The notes beneath the pieces are model-generated. The model saw only the letters and a program-made list of their open reading frames with translations. It did not search any database and was not told the DNA's origin. A DNA stretch of 64,000 nt, from assembly GCF_037975245.1 (NCBI RefSeq), contig NC_092582.1, positions 890,001 to 954,000 on the forward strand, given 5' to 3'. How positions within the stretch are numbered: the stretch's first letter is position 1; the number at the start of each line of letters is the position of its first letter. Positions 48,481 through 60,283 of the stretch are shown piece by piece. This DNA is from Apostichopus japonicus (taxonomy: Eukaryota; Echinodermata; Holothuroidea; Aspidochirotida; Stichopodidae). A program made the position numbers and the translations under genes.

Positions 48481-49279
48481 TTACATATGCTTGTAGAACT
48501 GGTAGTTGTTAAGGGGTCCCAAGTCTTTGTTGAGGCCGGTGATGTGAGACTTAATACGAAAGATCCAATCGATTTCTTTACGTTTACGTTCAGTAGTTGA
48601 TTTGAAGTTCGAGGCAATTAAAATACATTTTAGGTTTTTTAGAGAATGACCATGAAGATTGAAATGTTCGGACACTGGGAATCCTGCAAAATTATCACGA
48701 ATAGATTTTTTTGTGATTATTAAAACGTAAGCGGAATCGGGAGCCTGTTTCACCTACATAATTGCCCTCTTTGCAAAGTACACAATAGAAAATGTAAATA
48801 ACATTAATAGAATCACAAGAGAGGGAAGGGGGTCTAAAACTAAAGTCAACATTGGGAATCTTGACCACGGTGCCTGGGGTAATATGGGGGCATATTTGGC
48901 ATCTAGGTTTACCGCAAGGAAAATTGCCTGCGGAGGTGGAAACTGAGCGGGGGAGTCTGGAGGAAGTGAGAAGAAATTTAAGGTTAGGGGGTTGACGAAA
49001 TGCTAGCATGGGGGGTACCTTAAACGATTCTCCTACAGACTGATCGTCTTGAAATACAGCAAATTCCTGTTTGATGGAGCGAATGAAAGATTTGATGAGG
49101 GGGTTGTAACTGGTAACGAACGGAATGCGTGTGTTGGGACTTTTAGACTTGTATTTTAATAAGTCCTCACGGCTCAACTTGTCGGCCCTGGAAATACCCT
49201 GTCTAATTAAGTGAAGGGGGTATCCGACGTTCAAGAAATAACCAGTTAATATGGATACCTGGTGTTTAAAATCTCTCAC
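48481..49279 (-). pseudogene. PLE C-terminal polyprotein with GIY-YIG endonuclease (frameshifted)
   Basis: Minus-strand coding remnant. The first part (about 194 residues, 49279-48695) includes RIPFVTSYNP, a CCHH-type cysteine cluster (CGKPRCQICPH) and the GIY-YIG start NVIYIFYC...NYVGETG. A frameshift near 48730 moves the rest (IRDNFAGFPVSEHFNLHGH..., to 48481) to another frame. PLE enzymes nick the target with GIY-YIG and reverse transcribe from it. Here the reverse-transcriptase domain is missing, so it is a dead 5'-truncated copy. Confidence 0.85.
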
Positions 49280-49366
49280 TTACTCCTTATTTGTCAATTA
49301 TGAGTCATATCTTATTTCTCTGGTTTTCTCTAATAATATTTTCCTTTGGAGTAAACGTGGATTTTC

Positions 49367-49478
<112 letters not shown>

Positions 49479-49618
49479 GATTTTGGCATATCATTTATGA
49501 TATGTAAGTATATTAATTTACTATTAATCATGTTATAAAATATAAATTAATGTTGATGATGATGATAATGATGATGGTACAAATAAACTTGAACTTGAAC
49601 AAATAAACTTGAACTTGA
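49479..49618 (+). mobile_element. LINE 3' end with AACTTGAACTTGAA tail
   Basis: A GAT-rich stretch followed by ACAAATAAACTTGAACTTG, repeated once. Such iterated tails are typical of CR1/L2-like LINE 3' ends. It probably completes the LINE at 45.0-48.0 kb, split by the TA/PLE insertion. Confidence 0.55.
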
Positions 49619-50086
49619 AAAGTGTGCATACAAAGGCATTTTAGGTTTACGCAAAATAGTTGAACATTATTTTGCAGAATTAGAGATATTACATTAACAT
49701 TGAAACTTGTCTAGCAAAATCATTAAATAGATAATTAGTCGTTAATTTTGTCGGATACAGGTAAAGAAAAGGAACTAGTACATATAGTTCATTATTGTCT
49801 GATAAGCTTAATGGTTTAAACTTGTGACTTGAGAATATAAATCCTGTTCGCACATTGTCTCAGAATGTTGTTTACATCGCTTAATGAGCACGCGAGGGAA
49901 TGGCGTTGCCTGCAGTGTTTCCAAAATACTAAATGTCACTCGCAATTCCTCTGTCAGGCGTCGCCACATATCGAACAATACCAACTGATTTATTTTGACT
50001 CATCCATTAGTATTGACTAATGCTCCAGAAACCATTAGTCAATCCTAAAGACGGCTCTCGGATAAGATGTTTCAGATCTTACTTAC

Positions 50087-50224
50087 TTTTCTTGAGGCAG
50101 CTTGCACCACAGCGGCCATCACATTCACACTTCCTGTTCTGATTCCTACAGGTTCTATCTGATCTGCATGCTCTTTCACAAGGCCGTCCTGCGGCGACTT
50201 CATCACGTACGTCACATTGTAGCG
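50087..50224 (-). CDS. Eight-cysteine WAP-like exon
   Basis: A 138-nt exon encoding about 46 residues with eight cysteines, spaced C-11-C-3-C-5-C-6-C-1-C-3-C-3-C, including RKCECDGRCGASC. The last six resemble the whey-acidic-protein four-disulphide core, but CxC replaces the adjacent CC and the C2-C3 spacing is short. The acceptor is GTTCAATAG before 50224 and the donor AAAA|GTAAGT after 50087. It is phase 1-1, and the single G left by the signal-peptide exon completes its first codon. WAP domains are small secreted protease inhibitors or antimicrobials. Function here is not predictable. Confidence 0.75.
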
Positions 50225-51019
50225 CTATTGAACGAGAAGAGGAATCTTATTTTGACGTATCCCCCAATTCCCCAATTCCACAAAATACGTTTTAACCACT
50301 GAAACTTATAATCTACTGATAATTTCGAACAAATTGATGGAAACACTTTAGATTTTATCAAATCCCCTAACCTATGATGATTGACAATGGCTCAACCATA
50401 ATTCGTAGGGAGGGAGGGGGTGGGGCTAAGATGTTATGACGTCCTGGTGTAGTAGTCTAATGGGAGGGTAGGGGTTTTTGTTAAGATATAAAGTGGTGAT
50501 ATATTTTTCAACGTTTGTAAGAATGTGAAAATGAGAACTTTCACCTTTCTTTATGGGGAGCGGTCAGTCCAAGGGGGTGTTGAGAAATTTGATTGATTTG
50601 GTGCTTAGATCAAAACTGATCCAATATTTAGTAATTTATGAAATAGAAATCAACTGTTTAGGTTGTACTGCAAATTTTTTTGGAGTGTGTTTGCAATATT
50701 CTATCAGTCGGTATAGGGTGGGGCATGAATCACCATTTTATACTAATTCTGTTACCCCCCCCCCCCATCCCATCTTATACGCGTTCACACACACGCCCTA
50801 GAAGTATAAGTGATTTCACCCCTACATGATTATCGATTATAGATCATTTTTTGTAGGGACTTAATTCCGATCCACATTGTGTTCAACACTCATGACGTCA
50901 CAATTCTTCAATTTTTTATTAACATTCGGGCATACTTTCGTTGAGTAGCAACATAAATAGTTGTATATGAGCGCAATTATTACATCACTTTACAAAATGA
51001 AATCAACTAAGACCCAGTC

Positions 51020-51480
51020 CATTTTTACCTCACCATTTCTTTCGAATGATACCTCACCATTTATACCTCACCATTTCTTTCTAATGATACCTCACCATTG
51101 ATACCTCACCATTTCTTTCTGATGATACCTCACCATTTATACCTCACCACTTCTTTCTATAATGTTTATACCTCTTAAGTTCTTTATAATGATACCTCAC
51201 CATTTATACCTCACCATTTCTTTCTTATGATACCTCACTATTGATACCTTACCATTGATACCTCACCATTGATACCTCACCATTTCTTTCGAATGATACC
51301 TCACCATTTATACCTCACCAGTTCTTTCTAATGATACCTCACCATTGATACCTCACCATATCTTTCTAATGATACCTCACCATTTACACCTCACCATTTC
51401 TTCTAATGATACCTCACCATTTATACCTCACCATTTCTTTCTGTAATACCTCACTATTTATGCCTCACCATTTCTTTCTT
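51020..51480. repeat. Minisatellite (ATACCTCACCATTTCTTTCTA units)
   Basis: About 460 bp of the words TGATACCTCACCATTTATAC and CTCACCATTTCTTTCTAA in alternation (roughly 37-bp double units), in the intron between the signal-peptide and WAP-like exons. Confidence 0.9.
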
Positions 51481-51739
51481 CTGCCTGGGTTAATAATGTG
51501 CATATTTAAGTATTGTCACAACATGATATAAGTTTTACTTTGGCTAGGTGTTGAACTGGAATCACCTGCCGTTTATGTCCAGCTATGAGTATAAACAAGA
51601 CACAGGCCCAACTATGCAAACACACACAGATTGGCTTACAGATTTAAAATCCACTGATATCTTTGCAATGCCTATAAATGGAAACCTTTCAAATTAGGTG
51701 GGTATGGTTAAAGATAATTGTATTAAATATATATCTTAC

Positions 51740-51821
51740 CATTTGTTTCTTGGATATTCCCAAGGATGACCACAAGTAATAGCAGTTGTAGCGTCCACTT
51801 TACAATCATTGTAACCAACAT
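51740..51821 (-). CDS. Signal-peptide first coding exon of the CCP gene
   Basis: From ATG at 51821-51819 the exon encodes MLVTMIVKWTLQLLLLVVIL, then GNIQETN, and ends with the first base of a codon at the donor ATG|GTAAGA after 51740. A lysine ahead of a Leu/Val-rich core of about 12 residues and a small/polar region after it make a classical secretory signal. The phase 1 end fits the WAP-like exon at 50224, 1.5 kb downstream, and all further CCP exons. It is too short to appear in an ordinary open-frame search and was chosen by this fit. Confidence 0.75.
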
Positions 51822-52453
51822 GTACCTGGTCAGCACGGCGTTCACGAAATGTATTAATCAATGCAGTGGAATTCTGTGCATAGAGTGTCAACTTAAGGGA
51901 TTGTCTTTTGAAGAAAAACAGAAAAACCAGAGTGATTTCCTTTGAACAAGCTTTACTAATGTTTCCGAGATATCCTGACGTCATTGGGTGTTGGTTTCTT
52001 ATCACTGCTGCACCTGGGATGACCTGTTTGCCCCGATCAAGGGTTTATTTCACAATGTTATTATTTTGTGATTTTAAAAGGTACTTGATATATCAATCGT
52101 CGTTAGTTTTAAAGTTCGTTACAAGAGGAAAACCAGAGCCATAGAGCGAACAGCGGAACAGAGGGAAGACTTAAATTGCCCATACTTTATTAATTGGTCA
52201 AATCTACATTTGCTGTGTCTACGTTAGGAACCTGGGCAGAACTTCGGTGTTCTGGCAAATACCTTAGGCTGGTTCCTCAATCTCTTCTCTGCGCATACAA
52301 AATCTTCAACGTTTGAGCATAACGAGCTGGCTTCATGAACGCGATGTGGCATGTGCTGTATGTTGGGTGCAAACGTGGGTCATACGAATAAGAGGGACGG
52401 TGCTATTAGTGTCATTGGAGAACTTCAAAGCATTCTGGGGACTAAGCAAGTTA

Positions 52454-52790
52454 CATTCTACTATTATAAACAGAACTATGCACCAATCAAAACTAGTTGA
52501 TACAAACCTTAGCCGTATGAATACAACACCATGCAGACATTCTACTATTATAAACAGAACTATGTGCCAATCGAACCTAGTTGGTACAAACCTTAGCCGT
52601 ATGAATACAACAGCATGCAGACATTCTACTATTATAAACAGAACTATGTACCAATCGAAACTAGTTGGTACAAACCTTAGCCGTATGAATACAACAGCAT
52701 GCAGACATTCTACTATTATAAACAGAACTATGTACCAATCAAAACTAGTTGATGCAAACCTTAGTCGTATGGATACAACAGCATGAGGAT
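52454..52790. repeat. Four tandem repeats of exactly 84 bp
   Basis: Units start CATTCTACTATTATAAACAG at 52454, 52538, 52622 and 52706. Because 84 is a multiple of three, one frame stays open over all four units (28 residues each), but no splice context, family or upstream coding evidence supports a gene. Confidence 0.9.
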
Positions 52791-54636
52791 ATTTTTTGGT
52801 GTGAGGACGCGTACAAGGCCTTAACCCTCAGTACAACCTCTTGCATTAGTAGCTAAACCAGGTTTTCAAAATGCCCTGACTACACACCATATGGCCTACA
52901 TGTCAATAAAGGTGAGCACATGTCCATGTGTACGAGAAACGTCAACTATGCTAGAATACAAATGGACTTATCCTATGTATTGTGGGGAAGATTATCGATT
53001 AAGAGCATTAGAATATTGTCATACTCCCCAACGTGTTTGATGCAGCAAATATGTTATAATTACGCAGGTACGAAGGAAAATTCCTTTGATTAATATCATA
53101 TTTCCGATACTTAAGTAAATGGTAAACCTACCGTATCTACACTTTAATTTCACTTGACAAGAAATTAACTGGCTATGGTAATCACGTCTTTGTACTCTCA
53201 GAGGAAAACAAGGATCTTAACCCCACTCAATGGATTGGACGTTAAGGAAAATCTACAGTACTTCAAACGAAGTGGGTGTATGATGTACTTCCGGAGTTAT
53301 GACCTCATATATGATGGTCATAACAAAGTTTGGAATGAGAACTTCAACTCCTTCTATTTTAATTTGTATAGAAAGAATTCGAAAACTGAGATCGGTAGCA
53401 GAGTGAAAGTAAGATGTTCCTAAGAAAATATACCACAATAAATCAGTGGTCTATAATATATTAAGCGCTTTACGAGACTCATTTTAGAACAAAAATTTGA
53501 TCGACATCAGTACATTTTTGTTTGTAAGTATTAATTGTAGCTGAATATTGATATTTCCAGTACACTAACACTATATCTAGTTCATAACAGTAACTATGTT
53601 GGCATGAACCTTTAGATCGCCATTTCTTAAATTCAAGAGAGAATGAAACTATATTTGTGTTATTTCAATACACCAACATCGAATAAACAACATGGAACGT
53701 GATATTTCACTTAATCGTATTACTTTATTTTATCACTGTGTGTATTACCATATGTGTCACGTTTTTTTTTATTTGTAAAATGAGTAGAATATTAAATCCC
53801 AAGCAATTACAAGAAAGGTCACCCACTGCATCCCCATCCCCCTTTAATTATTTAAGTGTCTTTCCTTGCTACAAATCACACTTTCCCTTCGCCATTCATG
53901 TTTGCATAAGCTAAGTATCTTTCATGGAATTATGGAATTTAACCTACACATGCAGAGATCACTTTCGTCAAGTAAACATTTAAGTGTTTGGCTTTGAGGA
54001 AATACGTTTTCCTCATAAAAACGACCCAACCCGTTATCAATACGAAAACTATTCCAAATAACACCACAAAAAGGTTGAATTTCAGTAAATCAAGAGATTG
54101 AAAAACAGTCAGCTTAGATGTCAGACGAGTGTTGAAGTAATTGGAGATTATGTTTTTATAAATCGCTTAACTTTAGAAAAAACAAAAGGTACTTCCCCAA
54201 GCTTCCACCGGCAGTAATAAATCTCAAGTATCTGATAATACACTTCCTGTTATTGGAAATCCGTAATACATGGTAACATCTACCAATACGGGTGTCCCTG
54301 GCATAGGTAAACATCATGTTATAACGTCACATAAGTACTATACATGACATCAATAAATATAACATGAGAAAGATAGTGATTGTACAATTACGTACAGAAT
54401 CATCTCTGCAAAATGAAGACACTCAGATCCGAAATATAAGAAAAATGACAGAAAACATTGGCTGTCATTCTATCTTAAATATTGATGGGGAGGGGGAGGG
54501 GGGCTATGCTCCCTTCTATTGTCAGTCGGAATGGCTCAGTCGTATGTTGTATTCTGCCGGTTAGGAAGGACGAGTCACGAGTGAACCCTTCCCCTTCCTC
54601 CGTTTTTAAACTGATAATATTTATGACTAGACTTAC
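52791..54636. other. Non-coding stretch
   Basis: AT-rich. I see neither exon nor repeat array. Confidence 0.4.
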
Positions 54637-54770
54637 TTGTCGCAATACATGACAATCCACAGGGCCATCGCACAGACAGGGTCTGCCGCGTGAACAGTCG
54701 TCAGCGGTTACACATGTCTTCATACATGTTCGATAGAGTGCCGTAACCTGTGCTTCGTCTCTATTGCATT
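54637..54770 (-). pseudogene. Second eight-cysteine WAP-like exon, one-base deletion
   Basis: Same module as 50087-50224: RDE after the first cysteine, then C-3-C-5-C-5-C-1-C and CDGP. The acceptor is TTAGTTGCAG before 54770 and the donor ACAA|GTAAGT after 54637. The length is 134 nt, not a multiple of three, unlike every other symmetric exon in this window. A single base missing after the CDGP codons takes the last two cysteines (CGLSC in the neighbouring frame) out of frame. It is either a decayed duplicate or a base lost in the assembly. It lies upstream of the signal-peptide exon at 51.8 kb, so it belongs to a neighbouring paralogue or an alternative 5' part. Confidence 0.65.
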
Positions 54771-56637
54771 CTGCAACTAAAATATTAGTTATCGTTGGAA
54801 TTGACTGAGAATTAACTAATAGCTTTAGGTGTTAACTTAGAGTTACAAATTTGAAAGATGTGAAAACCTACCATTGGTGCTGTAAGCAACAGCCTGGGGA
54901 TTGCGAAGAAAAACGCGAAATCAGTACGTTTGACCTATACCCACGCCCAAGAGAAGGATTTATAAAGCGTGGGTAAAATGAGGTTATAATTACACGGCGA
55001 TCTTTACGCCTTTGTACTTTACTTACCTCATGAAATTACTCTGAGTTATGTTGTGACTTTGAGTCACTTCGATCATGGCCAGAAATATTCATATATTCTT
55101 TTCTTTCGTCTGAGGTATAATTCTTAAGTAACCGAAAATTTGTTCAGGTATAGTGGCTTGCGCAAAGTGGTAAGGGGTTTATATGTGTCCCCCATCCACC
55201 CCAACCTCGATCGTCAGTCGGAATGTTAACTTTTAGTCTGGAGAATATGCTAGCCACTCCAATGGATATAAAACCCTTTTTTATTAGCAATTATGAGCAC
55301 AACCTTGAGAATACTTTCAACGACCCCCTGAAAAGCCCCACCTCTATTACATTCTTGATTAGCACCTGGCCCTGTCATCAAGCGATGCCCTTACCACAAG
55401 AAACATCATTGGTTACGTTCCACTCTTTGGTTTCTAGACACTCCAGATGGGCGCTATCAATTAGTACGTATCCAGAACAGAAAGAGAAAGACGCAGTTGA
55501 ACCAACTGTTCTGCTTACAGGGTCGTATATAACATAACTTTCTCAGAAAGTTGTCCGTTAGGCATGGAAGGGAGTTCAGAGCTTTTAAATAACAGTAAAT
55601 ATTTAACCGTTCATAGAAAACGATTATAAATGTTTTGCTTTAAAGTTACGTCCATTCCTATGTAACGTAATTTGATTATATAATGAAACAGCATAAGACG
55701 CAGAGAACAAGTCACGTTAAATGGAAAGTTTTATTTGCACCTATACCTAGGTCACTGACTGCTAATTCATACATGTCTGAGACACCAGTGGACTAAATCG
55801 TAAGCATATGATTTACTAACGCAGCAATATGTTTTTGTTCAAAGAAGATAAAAAAAAAACTCAAATCACCTAGTATATGGTACACATAGAGTCATAAAGC
55901 CCATTGAACACGACTAGGGGCCGTCTCTGCGATGTTGCTAGGGTCTTGTGATTGCGGGGTTGGCTGGGGGGGGGTGGTGGAGGTTACAATATCAATATTC
56001 CAACTAGAATCATAATTTTCGAACTGGTGGATTCGTTAGGAGGGGTGCCGTAACGCAGGTTCGAAATTTACAGCAGTATAATACGAATGGGTTGTCAATT
56101 CTTTGTACCTTAAATAAGGTTAACCTGCTACTTTATTATAGTAATATCATGAAGTGCTAAATCAAACGCCAATTGGCCATATTCAGACAATTGTAAAGTG
56201 CTCGTAGTATTTTCAACTTTATTATGGGTTGTGCAGGGGGTTAGAAACAAGATTTGGGTTAATTGTTAAGTCGAATTTCGTGAAATCTTGTAATCATGTC
56301 AACCTAAAATTAGAAATATTAGAAATCGCCTAATATTATTGACTCAGAAATCAGAAATATCCTGTCAAGAGTGCTATCATCTTAAATTACTTAAAGCGGT
56401 TGCATATATTAATTTTCCAACTATCATATATCTGACCACCGGTTCTCCAACTATTGAATTATTGGGTGAGAAAAACCCCCTCCCTGTAGCAGTACGTCCT
56501 TGTTTCATCTGAACTAAGAACTTCCCGGCAACTCGCCTCTCTCTCCACACCTGCCTCTTCCATTCTCTCTCTCCACCCACCCACATCTCTCCACCCACGC
56601 CTCTCCACCCACTTCTCTTTATTCCCCTCTCTCTCTC

Positions 56638-56639
<2 letters not shown>
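54771..56639. other. Non-coding stretch
   Basis: No supported exon. A phase-1 donor (AGCACCAATG|GTAGGT near 54872) resembles the end of the signal-peptide exon at 51740, but a stop lies 16 codons upstream and no ATG or hydrophobic core precedes it. Confidence 0.35.

Positions 56640-56687
<48 letters not shown>
56640..56687. repeat. (TA)n microsatellite
   Basis: About 48 bp of TA at the 5' border of PLE2. Confidence 0.95.
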
Positions 56688-56691
<4 letters not shown>

Positions 56692-56696
56692 TGTAA

Positions 56697-58289
56697 GGGC
56701 AAAGCGACACAAAACGTGAAAGAGTCATCCAAAAGATAGTCTCTAACGGTTCCATTGACCGCAAGTTAGGCCAAAACCTCCTGGAAAACGACCCAAAACC
56801 TGGTCGCTTTTATTTTCTGCCTAAAATTCACAAAGAAGGCAATCCCGGGAGGCCCATAATATCGGGTAATGGCACAGCGACTGAAAAAATTTCCAAATTC
56901 GTGGATCTCCTCATCCAACCTCTCGTTTCGGCCCTACCGTCCTATGTGCAGGACACTACGGATTTCATCCGGAAAATTGGGGAAATAAAAAATCTTCCCT
57001 TATCTTCTCTGTTAGTAACCTTGGATGTGTCTTCGTTATACACAAATATCCCTAACGAAGAGGGCATTTCGGCCTGCACAAAAGCATTCAAACCAAAACG
57101 TGGCAAAACCCCCACGAAGAAAGAATTGGCCGAATTAATGCAACTCATCTTGACCAACAATAATCTGGTATTTGGCAACAAACACTACCTCCAAATTCAT
57201 GGCACCGCAATGGGTACCAAAATGGCACCGTCTTTTGCCAACATCTTTATGGGAAACCTCGAGAAAGAATTTTTATCTCGACAAAACGTGAAACCACACA
57301 CGTGGTTACGTTACATTGACGATATCTTTATGATATGGACCCATGGTGAGGCAAATCTAAAACTCTTCATTGATGACATAAACTCGTTTCATCACACTAT
57401 CAAATTCACTGCTGATTTTTCTGGACTTGGCGTTCACTTTCTGGACACCACCGTGACCCTACAAAATGGTTCACTCAAAACAGACTTGTTCAATAAACCC
57501 ACGAACAAGCACAACTACCTCTTACCAAGCAGTTGCCATCCACGTCACTGTACCAGAAATATTCCGTACAGTCAAGCGTTGCGCATTCGACGCATTTGCT
57601 CCTCTGAAGTCGATTTTGATTCACGCACTAAAAAACTGTCACAACACCTCCTAAACAGACAGTATTTTCGGGGTACTATTGAAAATGCCATCAAAAAGGC
57701 TAAAAGCAAACCCCGTACCGAAACATTGACGTACAAAACTCGTCAAACCAGTTCCAAAAGGGTACCATTGGTTACTGAATTCCACCCTGGTCTCCCACCA
57801 CTGGCTAATATCATTCAGAAGAATTTTCACCTACTTCAAGGCACCGAACGCCTGAAATCAGTATTCCCAGAATTACGTGTCATCGCTTTTAAAAGACCCA
57901 GCAACCTACGGGATATCTTAGTTCGGGCATCCTTTCGGGATGACACCCCATTAGGGGAAAGCATAACAGAAACTACAGGATCATCGCCCTGTACACAAAA
58001 TTGCAAAACGTGCTTACTTGTCGATTCGACCGGGGCCTTTCAGAGCAACCAAACCAAACGCACGTTCCAAATTCGGCACAAAATTAACTGCCTATCCAAA
58101 AATGTCATTTACTTCATCTACTGCAATATTTGTAACTTACAATACATTGGAGAGTCAAAAAACACTCTTAGAATGAGAATGACACAACATAGATCGGCGA
58201 TCAAAACAAAAAAGATCTACCAACCTGTTGCAAATCACTTCAATCTCCAAAATCATTCAATTGAGAATTTTGCGTGTTATTGCCATTGA
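56697..58289 (+). pseudogene. PLE reverse transcriptase - GIY-YIG endonuclease (truncated)
   Basis: An open frame of about 530 codons without an initiator ATG, entered after a TAA at 56694. In order: a fingers region with FYFLPKIHKEGNPGRPIISG, motif A (LDVSSLYTNIP), motif B (GTAMGTKMAPSFANIFM), motif C with the catalytic pair (RYIDDIFMIW, YIDD at 57312), motif D/E region, a linker, a cysteine cluster (CTQNCKTC), and GIY-YIG (NVIYFIYC...YIGES at 58143). A frameshift near 58270 ends the frame early, and the remaining C-terminal residues continue in the next frame to about 58449. All three reverse-transcriptase signature motifs are intact. The N-terminus is missing. Confidence 0.92.
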
Positions 58290-58586
58290 CCAGAACGATT
58301 CTTGGACAGATAAATCTAGGAAAGCGAAAGAAAATTTCTGGGAACTAAACCTAAAGACCACGGCACCATTCGGTTTAAACATCAGAAACGATTTGCCGTC
58401 CCAGATAAACCAAAACAATTCCTTTGCAATTACGACGGAATCGGATTAAAATAATCCGAATTTCTAAAACTTCTGCTCAATTCAGCAGAAATCAGTAAGT
58501 CGCTTTGCCCTTACAACCATGCCGACATCTCCTCTATAAAAGAGTTTCAATTCCTGCTACTCCTTGTCACTTTCGGTGATCATGCA

Positions 58587-58613
58587 CTGAAGAAGAGCTA
58601 GTTTTGCTCGAAA
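58587..58613 (+). ncRNA. Hammerhead ribozyme core downstream of PLE2
   Basis: CTGAAGA (58587-58593), then stem II GAGC / GCTC around TAGTTTT, then GAAA (58610-58613), followed by a short GC/GC stem. Stem I pairing is not evident, so it may be degenerate. Confidence 0.5.
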
Positions 58614-58739
58614 GCTCTGCAAAAACCAAACATTGGCTGTTTTACTTCCAATCACTTACCTAATTCAATTATTGTATCTCACTCGAGATCCAGCCTTTCT
58701 CTAAATGCAGCATAGTTGTTTAACAGTTTTTCCGTTATT

Positions 58740-58892
<153 letters not shown>

Positions 58893-59760
58893 TGGAAAGT
58901 ACACAATGTATCATAACGAAAGTATGACGTCAGAGCATAAAATTGGTCGCTGATGGACTTAATAAACCATTACTATACAGGAATCGGCTTATGGAACAAA
59001 TAATTTGAAGAATGGAATAACATACAGGAGTGTTAACTCCTATAACTAGGAGTAACTAGCAGTTTTAGCTCAGTGGTTAACGCCGGTGCCTTCCAACCAT
59101 AAGGTCCACAGTCGTCCAGTTACAGAGTTGTTGACAATTGACAATTCAAAATAATGGACGTTAAATATGAATCTAAGAGACTGACTTCGCTCAGCTTGCA
59201 GCTTTGATAAGCCAGTAAGGCTTCTTTTCGAGTTCCTGCTTGCAGAAGGATTTCAAATACATTTAAATACCTACATATGTTTGAGGAAATGATTCTTTAG
59301 GGGTCCTAAGTCTTTGTTAAAGCCCGTACGTTCACTACGGATTTGAAGTGAAGAAGCAATGCATTTTAGGTTTTGAGAAATTATCTACGTAGATTTATAT
59401 GTTCCTAATCCTGCAAAATTATGACGAATTATTTTTTTGTGTGATTATTAAAACTTAAGCGAAACCGAGAACCTGTTTCACGTACATAAGAGCACAGTAA
59501 AACATATAAACCTCATTGCTAGATCACAAGACATTGGAAAATCATAGTGTCTGGGGTAATTGTGGGGACATATTTGACAACGAGCTTTTCGCAATTGAAA
59601 TTATCTGCGATAGTGGAAACTGATTTGGGAAGTCTTGAGAAAAAGAGTTGCAAACTAATATTGGAAGCGGGGGGGGGGGGGTGGGGGGATGGGAGCGAGA
59701 CGGCAAGGTCTGAGGTTGTTATTAATTGCAAATAATAAACTTTAAGAGTCTCTGGCCAAA
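58893..59760 (-). mobile_element. Decayed Penelope-like element PLE3
   Basis: Aligns by eye, in the same orientation, to 48375-48985 of PLE1. Shared words include ATGAAAGTATGACG-like context, CCTAAGTCTTTGTT, CATTTTAGGTTTT, ATCCTGCAAAATTAT, TTTTTTTGTG-ATTATTAAAAC and CTGGGGTAAT. The GIY-YIG coding part is full of indels. It starts at a (TA)n border like the other copies and is interrupted by a SINE at 59060-59280. Confidence 0.7.
59060..59280 (+). mobile_element. tRNA-derived SINE inside PLE3
   Basis: The head TTTTAGCTCAGTGGTTAACG is a clear A box. The B-box position reads GGTCCACAGTC and is degenerate. A body and an A/T-rich tail (ATACATTTAAATACC) follow. It splits PLE3 homology (resuming at about 59290 with GGGGTCCTAAGTC), which dates it after the PLE. 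Confidence 0.6.
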
Positions 59761-60071
59761 TTTAATTCACAAGGAGAGCAGCAATGCATTTCAAAAGGTA
59801 AGTTTACTCTCACTTACTAAGGTACAGTTTTTTTTTCGTACAATTTATCATAACAAAAATCCGATAAAAGTGTAAAAAGTATGGAAAATAGATCAATGAA
59901 GATACTTAATTACAGTTTTGTTACAATATACCTTGTAGTGTAGACACCTGTCTACTTGTTGAACTGTATGGTAACCGTTCATGACAGCCATAATCTCTAG
60001 GTCGATGGTGGATATCAAGTCACTCCTTCTGCATCTATATCACTGTAGGAGATGATGATGTCTGTCTTCGA

Positions 60072-60283
60072 TTAATCGGCTATACAAGACGATAATGGCG
60101 GTGACCATTGCCCTTGGTAGTTACACCGTGATTCTTGGTTACTGGATGCGTGAAAACCAGGGTTACATTGGACCGTCACCTTTTCATTCAGGATATACGC
60201 ATGTGGATTTAATGTATTTGCAGATGCTCTCTTGTAAACCCACCTGCCATTTGAAATATTTCCCGGTGTTGGGCAGCGGATAT
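60072..60283 (-). CDS. Sushi/CCP exon ending in a stop codon
   Basis: One CCP module with cysteines in IRCPTPG, VQCNPGF, SRCNYQG and SSCIAD, Trp in GQWSPP, and NG near the start. The acceptor is TTCATAACAG before 60283, phase 1. Instead of a donor after the fourth cysteine the frame reads Ile-Ala-Asp then TAA at 60074-60072. It is therefore probably the last coding exon of a gene further upstream (beyond 60.3 kb), or a decayed exon. Its orientation and phase match the main CCP gene, so a paralogous neighbour is likely. Confidence 0.75.

Larger units (their letters stand above)
56689..58640 (+). mobile_element. Penelope-like element PLE2
   Basis: Begins immediately after (TA)n with GGTTGTAAGGGCAAAGCGAC (56689-56708), whose exact inverse is at 58499-58518 after the coding part. 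Downstream lies a hammerhead core (58587-58613) and then another (TA)n tract at 58742. The coding region starts part-way into the reverse transcriptase, so the copy is 5'-truncated. Confidence 0.85.

Noticed and set aside
54872-54930. A second signal-peptide exon ahead of the 54.6-kb module
   Set aside because: The phase-1 donor is suggestive, but a stop codon precedes it, there is no ATG, and no hydrophobic core is present.
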